64,000 bases of DNA from contig JAXIVH010000104.1 in NCBI GenBank assembly GCA_036785325.1, positions 239,663 to 303,662 on the forward strand. Direction: 5' to 3'. The stretch comes from Urophycis tenuis (Eukaryota; Chordata; Actinopteri; Gadiformes; Phycidae). The notes under the pieces were generated by a model. The model was not told the DNA's origin and made no database searches. It saw nothing but the letters and a program-made list of their open reading frames with translations. This document shows, in pieces, positions 1-9,793 of the stretch. The number at the start of each line of letters is the position of its first letter. Position 1 is the first letter of the stretch. The position numbers and the translations under genes were made by a program.

Positions 1-645
1 TTTGACGTAATTTTGTATAGATTGAATCCATTTGATTCTTTTTGCCATTTAATTTTGTGGATTTCCAGTCTTAAGTTGTGTAGTAATATTTCTTTTTTTT
101 TTGGTTTAACTGTTGCATGCATTTTAGCTATTGGTGTTGTTGTGTATTTCGAGTGTGTTTTTTTGCAATCGACTAATCGTGCCCTTTCCCCCCTCTAGTT
201 GCTGAGAGCCAGCGGTGGTGGTGGTGGTGTCCCGGGTGTCGGCTCCCCTTTGTGTGCTGTGGTCCTGGTTGCAGGTGTTCTTTGCCGTTGCACTTCACCA
301 TTTCCCCGTGTGTGTGCCACGTACGAGTGGGGTATTTATTTATTTTGGATTCCCTTCCCCCTGGTTACCCCACACCTCCGTCTGGCCTCAGTGGTTATAG
401 AGGGGCTAGCAATCTAGTCTTTTGAAATGCGATATAGCAATCGATATGTCCATAAAATAAATAATTGTTTGTCAACTTGTGAACCACGTCTCCTGCCCTT
501 CCTAAGTGTAACGCACCTGTGTGTCTTGTGATCTATCTTTAGAAATTCCCTGGGTGAAACTCCCAGGGTGGCGTTGTCGGTCTTCGTTCTAAGGTTAACA
601 AATTCAGATCCTTTGGAGAATCCAAGTAACCCTCGTATCGCCACA
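1..645 (+). repeat. 5' LTR of element A (3' portion only)
   Basis: This stretch is duplicated at 7233-7877 with a constant offset of 7232. It ends in CCACA immediately before the primer-binding region. The boundary is fixed by loss of similarity: at 646 the sequence enters the leader, while at 7878 it enters unrelated flank. An AATAAA-type polyadenylation motif lies near 456-461. The short open frames seen here recur at the same relative place in the 3' LTR and look non-coding. Confidence 0.95.
548..580 (+). promoter_or_regulatory. LTR hairpin followed by a second copy of part of the PBS
   Basis: CCCTGGG (548-554), a 7-base loop, then CCCAGGG (562-568) form a perfect 7-bp stem. It is followed directly by TGGCGTTGTCGG (569-580), identical to the first 12 bases of the primer-binding site at 649-660. 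The same arrangement occurs in the otherwise different LTRs of element B (45383-45414), where the stem survives with a G-U pair. Its conservation suggests a function in RNA packaging or priming; that is inference. It recurs in the 3' LTR at 7780-7812. Confidence 0.6.
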
Positions 646-648
646 ACT

Positions 649-665
649 TGGCGTTGTCGGCAGGA
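649..665 (+). promoter_or_regulatory. Primer-binding site of element A
   Basis: TGGCGTTGTCGGCAGGA starts three bases after the LTR end. It begins with TGG, complementary to the CCA end of a tRNA. From memory it is complementary to the 3' end of vertebrate tRNA-Ser (AGA/TGA type) with about one mismatch. The same 17 bases occur at the matching place in element B, which supports the assignment. Confidence 0.8.
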
Positions 666-854
666 CTCACTCAGTGAAGGTAGAGACGTGTGTTTGTAGG
701 TTTTGTCTCTTCCCTTATATATATATATTTTTTTTTTGATTGGCCAAATATCTGCACGTGGTGAGTGTATTGAGTTTTGTGGCGAAGCAGCAGTGGGTTT
801 TCCTGTTTCTAGCAGTAACATTAGTGTCCGTAGTTTATTGGTAACCGTGAGGTA

Positions 855-1922
855 ATGGAGGGTGAGCTGCAAGAATTGAGGGACTTAGTGGCACAGTTGC
901 GGGCGGAGAATGACGGGTTGCGACAGGAGCAGGCTGCGGCCGTGCCTGGTCCTAGTGCCGCATCTCCCATTCCCGCCAACCCTCTCCCTGCCCCGTCCAC
1001 TACTAGCGCACCTGTAACAGAGAGGCTGATCTTGGTACCCCGAGATAGGAAGTGTCCAGTGTTTAGGGGTAGATCAGGCTTAGGGCTAGAAGATTGGATT
1101 GAAGAAGTTCAGGCATGCATGAGGGCTCGCCACCTGTCCACCTCCGATCAGGCTTTCTTCCTCTCTGACCATTTAGAGGGAGAGGCGCGCAAAGAGATAA
1201 GGTATCGTTCTAGCGCGGAAAGAAGTGATCCAGCTAAAATTATTGCTGTCCTGCGAGAGCTGTATGGTTCTTCGGATTCCTATGTTGCCTTACAGGAAGC
1301 GTTTTTTTCGAGACGACAACAAGAAGGGGAGTCACTCCAAGAGTTCTCCCTTGCGCTGATGAGTTTGATGGCCTCGGTGAAACAATGTGCTCCGAGTGAG
1401 ATGTCAAATGCCGATTTTCTGTTGCGTGATCAGTTTGTCGAAAACGTTATCGATGGTTCCCTCCGCCGAGAATTAAAACAACTTGTACGCAGGCAGCCTG
1501 CCTCCTCCCTGCTTGAAGTAAGGGCAGATGCTATCAGGTGGGAGCGGGAGGGGTTGCCAGGAGGTGTGCGGGGCCGAAGCCACTCAGTTCCTTCGGTGAT
1601 GGGCTTACAGTATGGGGTGCGGAGTAGCCCTCCGGTGGCTAGTCCAACCCAGGCCTCTGAGCTGTGTGAAGTGAGAGAGATGTTGAAGCTCCAACAGGAA
1701 CAGCTGAGCAGACTCACGGAAACCATTGCTCAGCTGCAGCTTAGTCAGCAGCGTAATTATCCTCCTTACCGTGGTCCTATTATCTGCAGGCGGTGTCAGC
1801 AACCTGGCCATTTTGCGAGGGAGTGTGAAGGGGTGCGTGGCCCTCCCCGTCCTCGAACCTCAGCTTCTGCTCTCCCTCGGCTGGGCACGCAACGCGAGCC
1901 AGATCAGCATCCGGGAAACTAG
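855..1922 (+). CDS. gag: Gag polyprotein of element A
   Basis: This is the structural capsid/nucleocapsid protein that packages the element's RNA in cytoplasmic particles. It is 355 residues and starts at the first ATG after the leader. The N-terminus (about residues 1-30) is a charged, leucine-rich, probably coiled-coil stretch, followed by a Ser/Pro/Ala linker. The middle (about 65-240) is a helical, retrotransposon-type capsid region. A second glutamine-rich coil (about 275-300) precedes one CCHC zinc knuckle, CRRCQQPGHFAREC (about 312-325), the RNA-binding nucleocapsid motif. The frame ends in TAG at 1920-1922, touching a GGGAAAC slippery heptamer, so most ribosomes should make Gag and a minority Gag-Pol. 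There are no internal stops. Element B encodes a close homologue with a premature stop. Confidence 0.93.
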   Translation: MEGELQELRDLVAQLRAENDGLRQEQAAAVPGPSAASPIPANPLPAPSTTSAPVTERLILVPRDRKCPVFRGRSGLGLEDWIEEVQACMRARHLSTSDQAFFLSDHLEGEARKEIRYRSSAERSDPAKIIAVLRELYGSSDSYVALQEAFFSRRQQEGESLQEFSLALMSLMASVKQCAPSEMSNADFLLRDQFVENVIDGSLRRELKQLVRRQPASSLLEVRADAIRWEREGLPGGVRGRSHSVPSVMGLQYGVRSSPPVASPTQASELCEVREMLKLQQEQLSRLTETIAQLQLSQQRNYPPYRGPIICRRCQQPGHFARECEGVRGPPRPRTSASALPRLGTQREPDQHPGN

Positions 1923-1971
1923 TGCCCGCCGAACTGCAGAGCCAAAGTTCGGAGGGGGCAACCGCTGGCTC
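1913..1971 (+). promoter_or_regulatory. -1 ribosomal frameshift signal between gag and pol (slippery site, stem-loop, possible pseudoknot)
   Basis: GGGAAAC (1913-1919) is a canonical X XXY YYZ heptamer read as GGA AAC in the gag frame and directly followed by the TAG stop. After a 5-base spacer, 1925-1935 can pair with 1946-1956 (seven pairs, one G-A mismatch, three pairs). Loop bases GAGCCA (1939-1944) are complementary to TGGCTC (1966-1971), giving a possible H-type pseudoknot. pol is open in the -1 frame from 1829 and has no ATG near its start, so frameshifting is the expected route to Pol. Confidence 0.88.
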
Positions 1972-4900
1972 ACCAGTCACTTTAGGGGGCGGTGACGATG
2001 CAGAGTTAGTTGCTGCTTGTCCACATGTGGATGTAGTCATGGGGGGAGTAGCCGTTTCTTGCTTAGTGGACACTGGGTCAATGGTGTCCACTGTCACGGA
2101 GAGCTTTTTCCATCAGCACTTTGAGGCTTGGGGCCAAGAGAAGCTTCGCTCCTGCCATTGGCTGCAGCTTCGAGCAGCCAATGGTTTGCCGATCCCCTAC
2201 CTCGGCTATTTAGAGCTTGAAGTCGAGCTCTGTGACCGGTCGTTGCCCAGATGTGGGGTACTGGTGGTCAGGGACCCTCCGGTGGACGCATCTCCTCACG
2301 CCCCTGGAATTTTGGGGATGAACATCTTGCGAAGATGTTACAGTACGCTGTTTGGGCAACATGGTCTCGCCCTGTTTAATCTGTCCCCAGTCACTGAAGC
2401 ACCAAAATCTGTGGTGCAGGCGCTGCAGAAATGCCATCAGGCCACCTTGGACCCTCCTTTGGAAGCCAGTGGTAAGGTCAAGGTGTGCGGCAAGAAGGCT
2501 TACCGCATCCCTGGCGGCACCATGAAAATCGTTGCAGCCACATGTTCCACGCAGTACTCTGGTACCACTGTACTTTTCGAACCTTTGGGACGGGGCCTTC
2601 CTGCTGGACTACTAGCCTCTCCAGCATTGGTTCAAGTTGAGAGGGGTACTGCTTACATCCCCATTGTGAATGTGGGTTCTTCTGATGTGCTGCTCTACTC
2701 ACGAACAGTGGTAGGTGCATTGAGTGAGGTCCGGGTGGTGAGTTTGCCTTCTGGGATTAAGGAGGTACCATCCCAGGTGGCTACCATGGCCTCCCAGGTG
2801 GTGCCCCCTACGCTGTCGGAACAGGTCGACAGGGTTGATCTGTCTGCCTTGCCACGTGACGAGCAGAAGGAAGCACAACTTCTTCTTCTGAAATACGCTT
2901 CTGTCTTTTCTTCGCATGACGGTGATTTGGGTTGCACTAACTTGATTGCTCATGAAATTCCTCTTCTGGATGACACTCCTATACGGCAGCGGTATAGGCG
3001 GATTCCATCATCGGAATATGAGGTGGTCAAAGAGCATATCAACCAGCTGCTTAGTGCCCAGGTCATCAGGGAAAGCAGCAGTCCTTTTGCATCACCTATC
3101 GTGCTGGTTAAAAAAAAAGATGGGAGTCTGCGCTTGTGCGTGGACTACCGGCTACTGAACAGCAAGACCAGGAAGGACGCATTCCCCCTTCCTCGTATTG
3201 AAGAGTCATTGGATGCGCTGACAGGAGCCCGCTGGTTCTCCACCATGGATTTAGCCAGCGGGTACAATCAGGTTCCAGTGGCAGATACCGATCGACCCAA
3301 GACAGCTTTTTGCACTCCCTTCGGCCTTTTCGAGTGGAACCGCATGCCCTTTGGGCTATGCAACGCACCTAGCACCTTCCAGCGGCTTATGCAAAGGATC
3401 TTTGGAGACCAGCAATGTCAGTCCTTGCTGTTGTATCTGGACGACATTGTGGTTTTCTCTTCCACTTTCCAACAACACTTGGAGAGGCTGGAGGTGGTGC
3501 TGCAGCGACTACAACAAGAGGGCCTGAAGGCCAAACTGTCGAAGTGTGTATTCTTCCAGCAAGAGGTGAGGTACTTGGGCCATATTATTTCTGCCAATGG
3601 CGTTTCCACTGACCCAAGCAAGGTGGCAGTGGTAGCCAACTGGCAGCCCCCCACTACCATCTTGGAGCTACGGTCCTTTCTTGGATTCGCTAGCTATTAC
3701 CGCCGCTTCGTGGAGGGTTTCGCCAAATTGGCTGCTCCCCTACATCGCCTTGTGGCTGAGCTAGGGGGATCAAAGTCCAAGCGTTCTGAGCATCGGGTTT
3801 CAGAAAAATGGACGGTAGAACATCAGCAGGGCTTTGAGGCCTTAAAGTCCAAGCTCACTACCGCTCCTGTGCTGGCCTATGCCGACTTCTCCCTTCCCTT
3901 TATTCTGGAGGTGGACGCCAGCCATGGGGGCTTGGGCGCTGTACTCTCCCAAGAGCAGGAAGGAAAAATTAGGCCCATAGCATTCGCGAGCCGAGGCTTG
4001 AGACCAACCGAGCGCAACCCAGTCAACTACAGCTCCATGAAGCTAGAGTTTCTGGGGCTAAAATGGGCCATGACGGAGAAATTCCGTGAATATTTGCTGG
4101 GCCACAAATGCACTGTCTTCACCGACAACAATCCCCTCAGCCATTTGTCCTCAGCTAAACTCGGTGCCCTGGAGCAACGTTGGGCAGCCCAACTCGCAGC
4201 CTTTGATTTTGAGATTCGGTACCGCCCCGGCAAGAGTAACGCAAATGCGGATGCTCTGTCCCGCCTTCACCCACCTGCCGTGGTAGATCTTGAGATGATA
4301 GTCCCCGGTACATCCCTACCACCACCCTTGCAACAAGCCCTACAAGCTCGAGGTCCCGATGCCTGTCAGGCTGCCGTCATAGCTCTGCCTCACCATCTAC
4401 CTGCTGATCTTGGTGCACTTCAGCAGGCTGACCCAGTGATCTCTGAGGTTTTAGCATTTTGGCGGCAGAAGCAATACCCTAACCGTGAGGAACGCAAGCA
4501 GTTATCCCAGCTAGCTCTGGTGCTCCTGAAACAGTGGGATCGACTGATTGAACGGGCTGGAGTGGCATACAGACAAGTCTTGCGCTCCGACGGTGGGGAA
4601 GCAATTCTACAAGTACTGTTGCCTGCTGCTCTGAAAGAGAAAGTCCTCACGGAGGTACACCAAAACCATGGTCACCAAGGAGTGGATAGGACTTTGGAAT
4701 TGCTTAGGCAGCGGTGTTATTGGCCGAGGATGTCCTCCGAAGCGAGACACTGGTGTCAAACCTGTGAGCGGTGCCAAATGGCCAAGGATTCTGGGCCCCC
4801 GGCACGTAGTTTCCTGGGACATTTGCTAGCTTCGGAGCCGAATGAAATTTTGGCTATGGACTACACCCTGCTTGAACCAACCCATAATGGGCTTGAGAAT

Positions 4901-6187
4901 GTCCTTGTGTTGACAGACGTTTTCAGCAAATACACCCTTGCTGTTCCCACTCGTGACCAACGAGCCTCTACTGTGGCTCAGGTGCTAGTCACTGAGTGGT
5001 TTTCAAAGTTTGGTGTCCCAGCACGGATCCATTCCGACCAGGGTCGAAACTTTGAAAGTACACTTATTCAGCAACTATGTGGACTTTATGGGATTGAAAA
5101 ATCCCGAACCACTCCATACCATCCTGCCGGTAATGGTCAGTGCGAACGATTCAACCGCACCCTCCATGATTTGCTGCGCACTCTGCCAGCATCTCGAAAG
5201 CGCGACTGGCACTCTTGTCTACCACAGGTACTGTTTGCTTATAACACCACTCCCCACCAATCCACTGGTGAGTCCCCATTCTTTCTCATGTTTGGTCGGG
5301 AGGCAAGGCTCCCAGTTGATTTCTTGCTGGGAAGAGTGCAGGATCCTGTTGGTGGCACGGTGAACGACTGGGTTCATGAGCACCAGACCCGGTTGCACCT
5401 GGCTTTCGAAGGTGCGCAAGACCGGCTGAGGATTGCAGCCCAGAAAAGGAAGAGAACACACGACCAGACGGTTCGGACCGAGCCCCTGGTCGAGGGCCAA
5501 TTGGTGCTGTTAAGGAATTTTGGTGGGAGAGGGCGGCACAAGATTCAGGATAAGTGGAAATCAGTGGTGCATCGGGTGGTTAAGGCTCCCCCGGGAGGAG
5601 GTCCTGTGTACACAGTTGCACCAGTTGATGACCTTGCTAAGGTCAAACGAGTGCATCGTACCCTGCTGAAAGCTGTTGCCGGGATTGCTTCTCCAGGTAA
5701 CACTTCCGCTTCTCTTTCCAGTCCGCCCGATCGGACAGTAATGCACAGTGAGTCATCGGACTATGATTGGTTGGCCTTGGTAAGGGAAACCTCTCCCCTT
5801 CCAGCTGATCAGGCCACTGGGGAAGTCCGACCGGTACCTGTCTCGGCACCACCCACTGCTGTGTCATTACCTTTGCCCGCTCTTCATTCTGCACCTTTGG
5901 CTGTCGCATCTACAGAAAGCGACACCACTGCTGTCCAACAGACAGCACAACCAATGTTGGCACTTCCTGCCAACATGGTGATACCCCTAACCTCTACTCA
6001 TTCCCCTCCTTTAGCAGCTGCTCCCTCGGGGAGCAACGATACTGCTATGCGACGGACGGCCCGAGCAACAGCTGGCCTCCATTCAAATCCCCATCACCTT
6101 CCCAGGCCTGCCAATGACTTGGTTCAGGCAAGGCCCTCACCCTCACAGACAAATGCTGTGTCTGCTTTCTTTAGGCCTTGGCATTAG
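1922..6187 (+). CDS. pol: Pol polyprotein of element A (protease, RT, RNase H, integrase)
   Basis: This makes and integrates the cDNA copy of the element. The -1 frame is open from 1829; 1922 (a GTG) is only the nominal start, because translation should enter by frameshifting at 1913-1919. Counting from 1922: an aspartic protease with LVDTGS near residue 49; reverse transcriptase with catalytic YLDD near 504; RNase H beginning around EVDAS near 662 and including TDNNPLSHL; the integrase HHCC zinc-binding region near 910-952; a DDE core with MDYT (about 978), SDQGRNF (about 1038) and ERFNRT (about 1075). A GPY/F-like segment (KWKS...VYTVAPVDD) follows, then a Ser/Pro/Thr-rich tail of about 170 residues. 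No frameshift or stop is visible over 1421 codons. The clade within Ty3/Gypsy is not resolved; tRNA-Ser priming recalls the Mag group, but that is only a hint. Confidence 0.93.
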   Translation: MPAELQSQSSEGATAGSPVTLGGGDDAELVAACPHVDVVMGGVAVSCLVDTGSMVSTVTESFFHQHFEAWGQEKLRSCHWLQLRAANGLPIPYLGYLELEVELCDRSLPRCGVLVVRDPPVDASPHAPGILGMNILRRCYSTLFGQHGLALFNLSPVTEAPKSVVQALQKCHQATLDPPLEASGKVKVCGKKAYRIPGGTMKIVAATCSTQYSGTTVLFEPLGRGLPAGLLASPALVQVERGTAYIPIVNVGSSDVLLYSRTVVGALSEVRVVSLPSGIKEVPSQVATMASQVVPPTLSEQVDRVDLSALPRDEQKEAQLLLLKYASVFSSHDGDLGCTNLIAHEIPLLDDTPIRQRYRRIPSSEYEVVKEHINQLLSAQVIRESSSPFASPIVLVKKKDGSLRLCVDYRLLNSKTRKDAFPLPRIEESLDALTGARWFSTMDLASGYNQVPVADTDRPKTAFCTPFGLFEWNRMPFGLCNAPSTFQRLMQRIFGDQQCQSLLLYLDDIVVFSSTFQQHLERLEVVLQRLQQEGLKAKLSKCVFFQQEVRYLGHIISANGVSTDPSKVAVVANWQPPTTILELRSFLGFASYYRRFVEGFAKLAAPLHRLVAELGGSKSKRSEHRVSEKWTVEHQQGFEALKSKLTTAPVLAYADFSLPFILEVDASHGGLGAVLSQEQEGKIRPIAFASRGLRPTERNPVNYSSMKLEFLGLKWAMTEKFREYLLGHKCTVFTDNNPLSHLSSAKLGALEQRWAAQLAAFDFEIRYRPGKSNANADALSRLHPPAVVDLEMIVPGTSLPPPLQQALQARGPDACQAAVIALPHHLPADLGALQQADPVISEVLAFWRQKQYPNREERKQLSQLALVLLKQWDRLIERAGVAYRQVLRSDGGEAILQVLLPAALKEKVLTEVHQNHGHQGVDRTLELLRQRCYWPRMSSEARHWCQTCERCQMAKDSGPPARSFLGHLLASEPNEILAMDYTLLEPTHNGLENVLVLTDVFSKYTLAVPTRDQRASTVAQVLVTEWFSKFGVPARIHSDQGRNFESTLIQQLCGLYGIEKSRTTPYHPAGNGQCERFNRTLHDLLRTLPASRKRDWHSCLPQVLFAYNTTPHQSTGESPFFLMFGREARLPVDFLLGRVQDPVGGTVNDWVHEHQTRLHLAFEGAQDRLRIAAQKRKRTHDQTVRTEPLVEGQLVLLRNFGGRGRHKIQDKWKSVVHRVVKAPPGGGPVYTVAPVDDLAKVKRVHRTLLKAVAGIASPGNTSASLSSPPDRTVMHSESSDYDWLALVRETSPLPADQATGEVRPVPVSAPPTAVSLPLPALHSAPLAVASTESDTTAVQQTAQPMLALPANMVIPLTSTHSPPLAAAPSGSNDTAMRRTARATAGLHSNPHHLPRPANDLVQARPSPSQTNAVSAFFRPWH

Positions 6188-6221
6188 ACTTTAGATCTTT
6201 AGAGCACATCCTCGGGTCGAC

Positions 6222-6238
6222 GATGAAAAACGGGGGGG
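6222..6238 (+). promoter_or_regulatory. Polypurine tract of element A
   Basis: The run GATGAAAAACGGGGGGG is almost pure purine and is followed immediately by TGGATTGTAG. It lies 35 bases after the pol stop, where plus-strand cDNA synthesis is primed in LTR elements. It is used here to place the start of the 3' LTR. Confidence 0.75.
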
Positions 6239-7877
6239 TGGATTGTAGTAGTATGACATGCCACTATTTCAGAAGGCAGGTGAGCCTGCTGCCTTGCACC
6301 CTATCAGGCTCGTTGGCCAATCGGTGCACGAGGCGAAGGGATAAAAGGAGGCTGTGCCCCTCTCTCGTACTCTCACTTCCTGGCTCGAAGGCCCGCCCAC
6401 TACCTGGTCGTGCACTTCCTTCTCCGCTCCCGTCGCAGTGAACCCTTTGGGTTGAGGTGGTTGCTGTCCTGCTTTATTTAGCATCGATGATTAAAGAACA
6501 CAGGTATGTTCATCGTAGGTACTCCTCTAGCTATAGTCTGTTAGCCCAGGCGCTAAATAGCTCTTCTGTCCGTTTTTTTAGCGGACCTGAACGCATCACC
6601 CGAAAACTAGCAGAGGCTCCGCTTGCCATAGCTCCGAGCGGACCCTCCTCGCTCCCCTCGAGTGTACGGGTGCTGATCGGGACCAGCTAAACTCTCCGGA
6701 CACTTAAGCTAAGTGCAGGAACACTGCTGCTTCGCCGGCCTCTTTGTGTGTGGTGGCTGTTTCATCGGCGACTCTCCGCGGTTTGGCCGCTTGCACGGAC
6801 TATTTCCGGCTGCGCTTGATACTCCTGCTTCCCTGTGCTGCCGCATGCCACTCTGCTGCTACCGCTGTTTCGTTGACTGTCTCCCGCAAGTAACTGTTGG
6901 GCTCCTGGGTTGCCGGGGACCGGTTTTTCCCTCTCAATAACCTACAGTACTGGCAATAGCCCGGTCGGATCGGCCGTGTGTGCTGGGTGTGAGTGTGGAT
7001 GTGTGGACTGGGACAGCTTGAACGCTATACCTGGTAGCTGGCTGTGTGCGTGTGTGTGTGTGTGTGGGGTTTAGCGGGTCAGGCCATCTTATTTGTTTTC
7101 TTTTTTTTGTCTTTTCCTTTTGAATTTCTCCATTAATCCTAATTGTCATTAAATAATTAAACTGATTTGTTGATTTAGTATCTCAGGCCAGAGACTCTTT
7201 TTCTATGTTTCCATTTTGGTTTTCTTTGTTTATTTGACGTAATTTTGTATAGATTGAATCCATTTGATTCTTTTTGCCATTTAATTTTGTGGATTTCCAG
7301 TCTTAAGTTGTGTAGTAATATTTCTTTTTTTTTTGGTTTAACTGTTGCATGCATTTTAGCTATTGGTGTTGTTGTGTATTTCGAGTGTGTTTTTTTGCAA
7401 TCGACTAATCGTGCCCTTTCCCCCCTCTAGTTGCTGAGAGCCAGCGGTGGTGGTGGTGGTGTCCCGGGTGTCGGCTCCCCTTTGTGTGCTGTGGTCCTGG
7501 TTGCAGGTGTTCTTTGCCGTTGCACTTCACCATTTCCCCGTGTGTGTGCCACGTACGAGTGGGGTATTTATTTATTTTGGATTCCCTTCCCCCTGGTTAC
7601 CCCACACCTCCGTCTGGCCTCAGTGGTTATAGAGGGGCTAGCAATCTAGTCTTTTGAAATGCGATATAGCAATCGATATGTCCATAAAATAAATAATTGT
7701 TTGTCAACTTGTGAACCACGTCTCCTGCCCTTCCTAAGTGTAACGCACCTGTGTGTCTTGTGATCTATCTTTAGAAATTCCCTGGGTGAAACTCCCAGGG
7801 TGGCGTTGTCGGTCTTCGTTCTAAGGTTAACAAATTCAGATCCTTTGGAGAATCCAAGTAACCCTCGTATCGCCACA
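6239..7877 (+). repeat. 3' LTR of element A
   Basis: A long LTR of 1639 bases, TG...CA. The right end is fixed by comparison with the 5' copy. The left end is inferred from the purine tract, because the start of the 5' copy is outside the window. A TATA-like ATAAAAG lies at 6341, only about 100 bases in, so if that is the promoter U3 is short and most of the LTR would be transcribed. There is a short TG tract near 7045-7063. The base run TTAGT directly follows as the candidate right target-site duplicate. Confidence 0.85.
6341..6347 (+). promoter_or_regulatory. TATA-like box in the LTR of element A
   Basis: ATAAAAG in a GC-rich context about 100 bases inside the LTR, followed by a pyrimidine-rich CT stretch that could hold the initiator. 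A core promoter is expected in U3. This is the best match seen, with no experimental support. Confidence 0.35.
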
Positions 7878-8127
7878 TTAGTTAATTGGACCAAGGTGCC
7901 TTGTTCATCAAGGAGCAGGTTGGGGGTTAGACTGTGAAGTCAGAGACAGGGCGTTAAGCCCTGAACTCTCCATCCTTCATTGTCCATCCTATTACTACAT
8001 TTGCTGTGTCCTCAACAGGTGGTTGATAAACATGTAGGGGTTAGACAGTGAGTGTAGAGACAGCTCATTAAGCAGTAGCTAGGGATTAAGGGTCACAGTG
8101 ACCTTGGCATGGATGGCCCATTGTTGT
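7878..8127. other. Unassigned flank of element A
   Basis: No gene is seen. Two imperfect copies of a segment containing GGGGTTAGAC and AGAGACAG lie about 115 bases apart (near 7920 and 8035), an old local duplication. Confidence 0.4.
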
Positions 8128-9446
8128 TGTAGGATTCGTCAATTTCCCAACCAAAGACGGAAAAGGAGTTGACGGAAGGTTTGGCGTGAGGATTCTGGCA
8201 GCGACTGAAATTACAATAAAACAATTAAACATACCTTGATCTGACTCCATATATTGCCACACAACCACAGTTGTGCCGTTAATCACTGAACATTATCAAT
8301 ACCGGGGCAGGCTAACCCCTGGATTCTAACCTTATTGTAAAGAAGAATGTCCTTCCTTCACACTTGACTTGCGCCCTCATAGATGAATATTATCCCTTCA
8401 TCCCCTATCCGGTTCTAGGCGGATTACTAGACAATTAATTACTAGTTATGTATGAGGTTGAATAAACCTGGGTGGACATGATTATCAAGCCTGGGTGTCC
8501 ACCTGGCTTACAAGGACCCTCACCATCCGAGCTATACCTGTGGCCATCAGAATATAACTCTAAATATAACTCACCAAATAATTAGCAAATAGTGTTACAT
8601 CTCACGGTTCAACTGCAATCAAAGCCGGTTGGACTAGGATATTCACCTTAGAATAGTACTTTATTGGACAGAAACAAGTTACTAACCAATCAAAAAATAA
8701 ACGCAGTCAGGAATGAGTATTCAAAACACTATAAGAAGACTATAGAAAAACATACAAAGAATACAAGACAGTAATCAGAGAATGAAGTTACCTGGGTTGT
8801 AGGAATATGGCTACACGCATGACGCGTGGGAAGTTCTGACTACAGATATCTTCCTAGAGCAGTGTCTCCCTATTCCTTATATAGTGTTTTCTAAGTTATA
8901 CAATGGCTTTGTTTACGGGACCATATGGTAATTACTTTATTATCTAAAACTTTGCTGTTGTTTCCCAGGGTCTCCACGGATGCTTGATCCCCTGTGGAGA
9001 TCTGGGCGTTACCTAATTTACTATGCATTGGGAATCTTAAACTCTAAGTTCTGTATGATACTTATCTAATTGCCTAATGAGACCAAGACCATTTTACTAC
9101 ACTTATAGTGACAATGAAAATGATACCAAACATGTTATGACAATTACATTATAAAGTCATACAATTATTTCCACATATTTTCTCCTCACTTACATCGGTG
9201 TGATTCCCTGACCCTTAGGGGGTTGGGAGGAGGTCAGTGAATTACATCGTAAACCAACAGTCATGCATCCATACTTCCCCCTTCATCTGTGCCTTAGGTC
9301 AGGAGATCAATGGAAAGAAAATGCAGTTAAATTATAATGTCTTGCATTCCTCTGCAATGTCTGCAGGAAACAAACCCCCACATCCCTTACTACATCACAG
9401 ATCAAGACAACAAAAGATCTAAGAGCTAAGATCTTATATTCCTACA
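8128..9446. repeat. Probable solo LTR, 1.3 kb
   Basis: The block begins TGTAGGAT and ends ATTCCTACA, giving inverted TG...CA termini. It is flanked on both sides by TTGT (8124-8127 and 9447-9450), which fits a 4-bp target duplication like the one around element B. It has no long ORF. A TATATAAG motif on the minus strand near 8880 suggests minus orientation. No internal retrotransposon sequence adjoins it, hence solo. The call rests only on termini and the duplication, so it is moderate. Confidence 0.5.
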
Positions 9447-9752
9447 TTGTGACACTAACGAGAAACTAAAGCAGAGGACAGAGACACGTGACAGCATGAA
9501 GACAGATGGACACATCATCTTTATATAATATAATATATAATAATATTGTTGTGGGAACTCAGTGGTGCGCGTGTCTCACACAACTGAGATTTTGAAGCTC
9601 TGCAAACAAGTGCGGATTGCAACAGTGCAGCCAGGGCGTGGTCACAACAAAGGGGCGTAGTCACATCAAAGGGGCGTGGTCACAGCAAAGTGATGAGCGT
9701 GTGTGATGGTGAGCTTTCCCACACACTCACAGGATAGCAGGGCGCCACTTAC
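9447..9752. other. Unassigned sequence with short local repeats
   Basis: No coding signal. It contains an AT-rich run (9520-9545) and three near copies of an AAAGGGGCGTGGTCACA-like segment (9630-9690), a small direct repeat of unknown origin. Confidence 0.4.
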
Positions 9753-9793
9753 TATTTATTATTATTATTATTTATATTATTATTATTATTATT
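9753..9793. repeat. (ATT)n microsatellite
   Basis: About 13 imperfect TTA/ATT units, immediately left of the Harbinger-like element. Confidence 0.9.

Larger units (their letters stand above)
1..7877 (+). mobile_element. Ty3/Gypsy LTR retrotransposon A, intact coding region, 5' LTR cut by window edge
   Basis: A nearly complete LTR retrotransposon. Bases 1-645 repeat at 7233-7877 with no difference that I could find, so they are the two LTRs. Between them lie a primer-binding site, an uninterrupted gag, an uninterrupted pol in the -1 frame, and a purine tract. The domain order protease, RT, RNase H, integrase is that of Ty3/Gypsy (Metaviridae). From the 3' LTR length the 5' LTR should begin about 993 bases before the window, giving an element of roughly 8.9 kb. 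Identical LTRs and open frames suggest a young, possibly still competent copy. The target-site duplication cannot be tested because the left flank is missing. Element B (37475-46639) is a relative with clearly homologous proteins but mostly different LTRs. Confidence 0.95.

Noticed and set aside
414..872. 152-codon antisense frame in the LTR and leader of element A
   Set aside because: No domain; it overlaps the LTR, PBS and gag start, and is mostly duplicated as a shorter frame in the 3' LTR.
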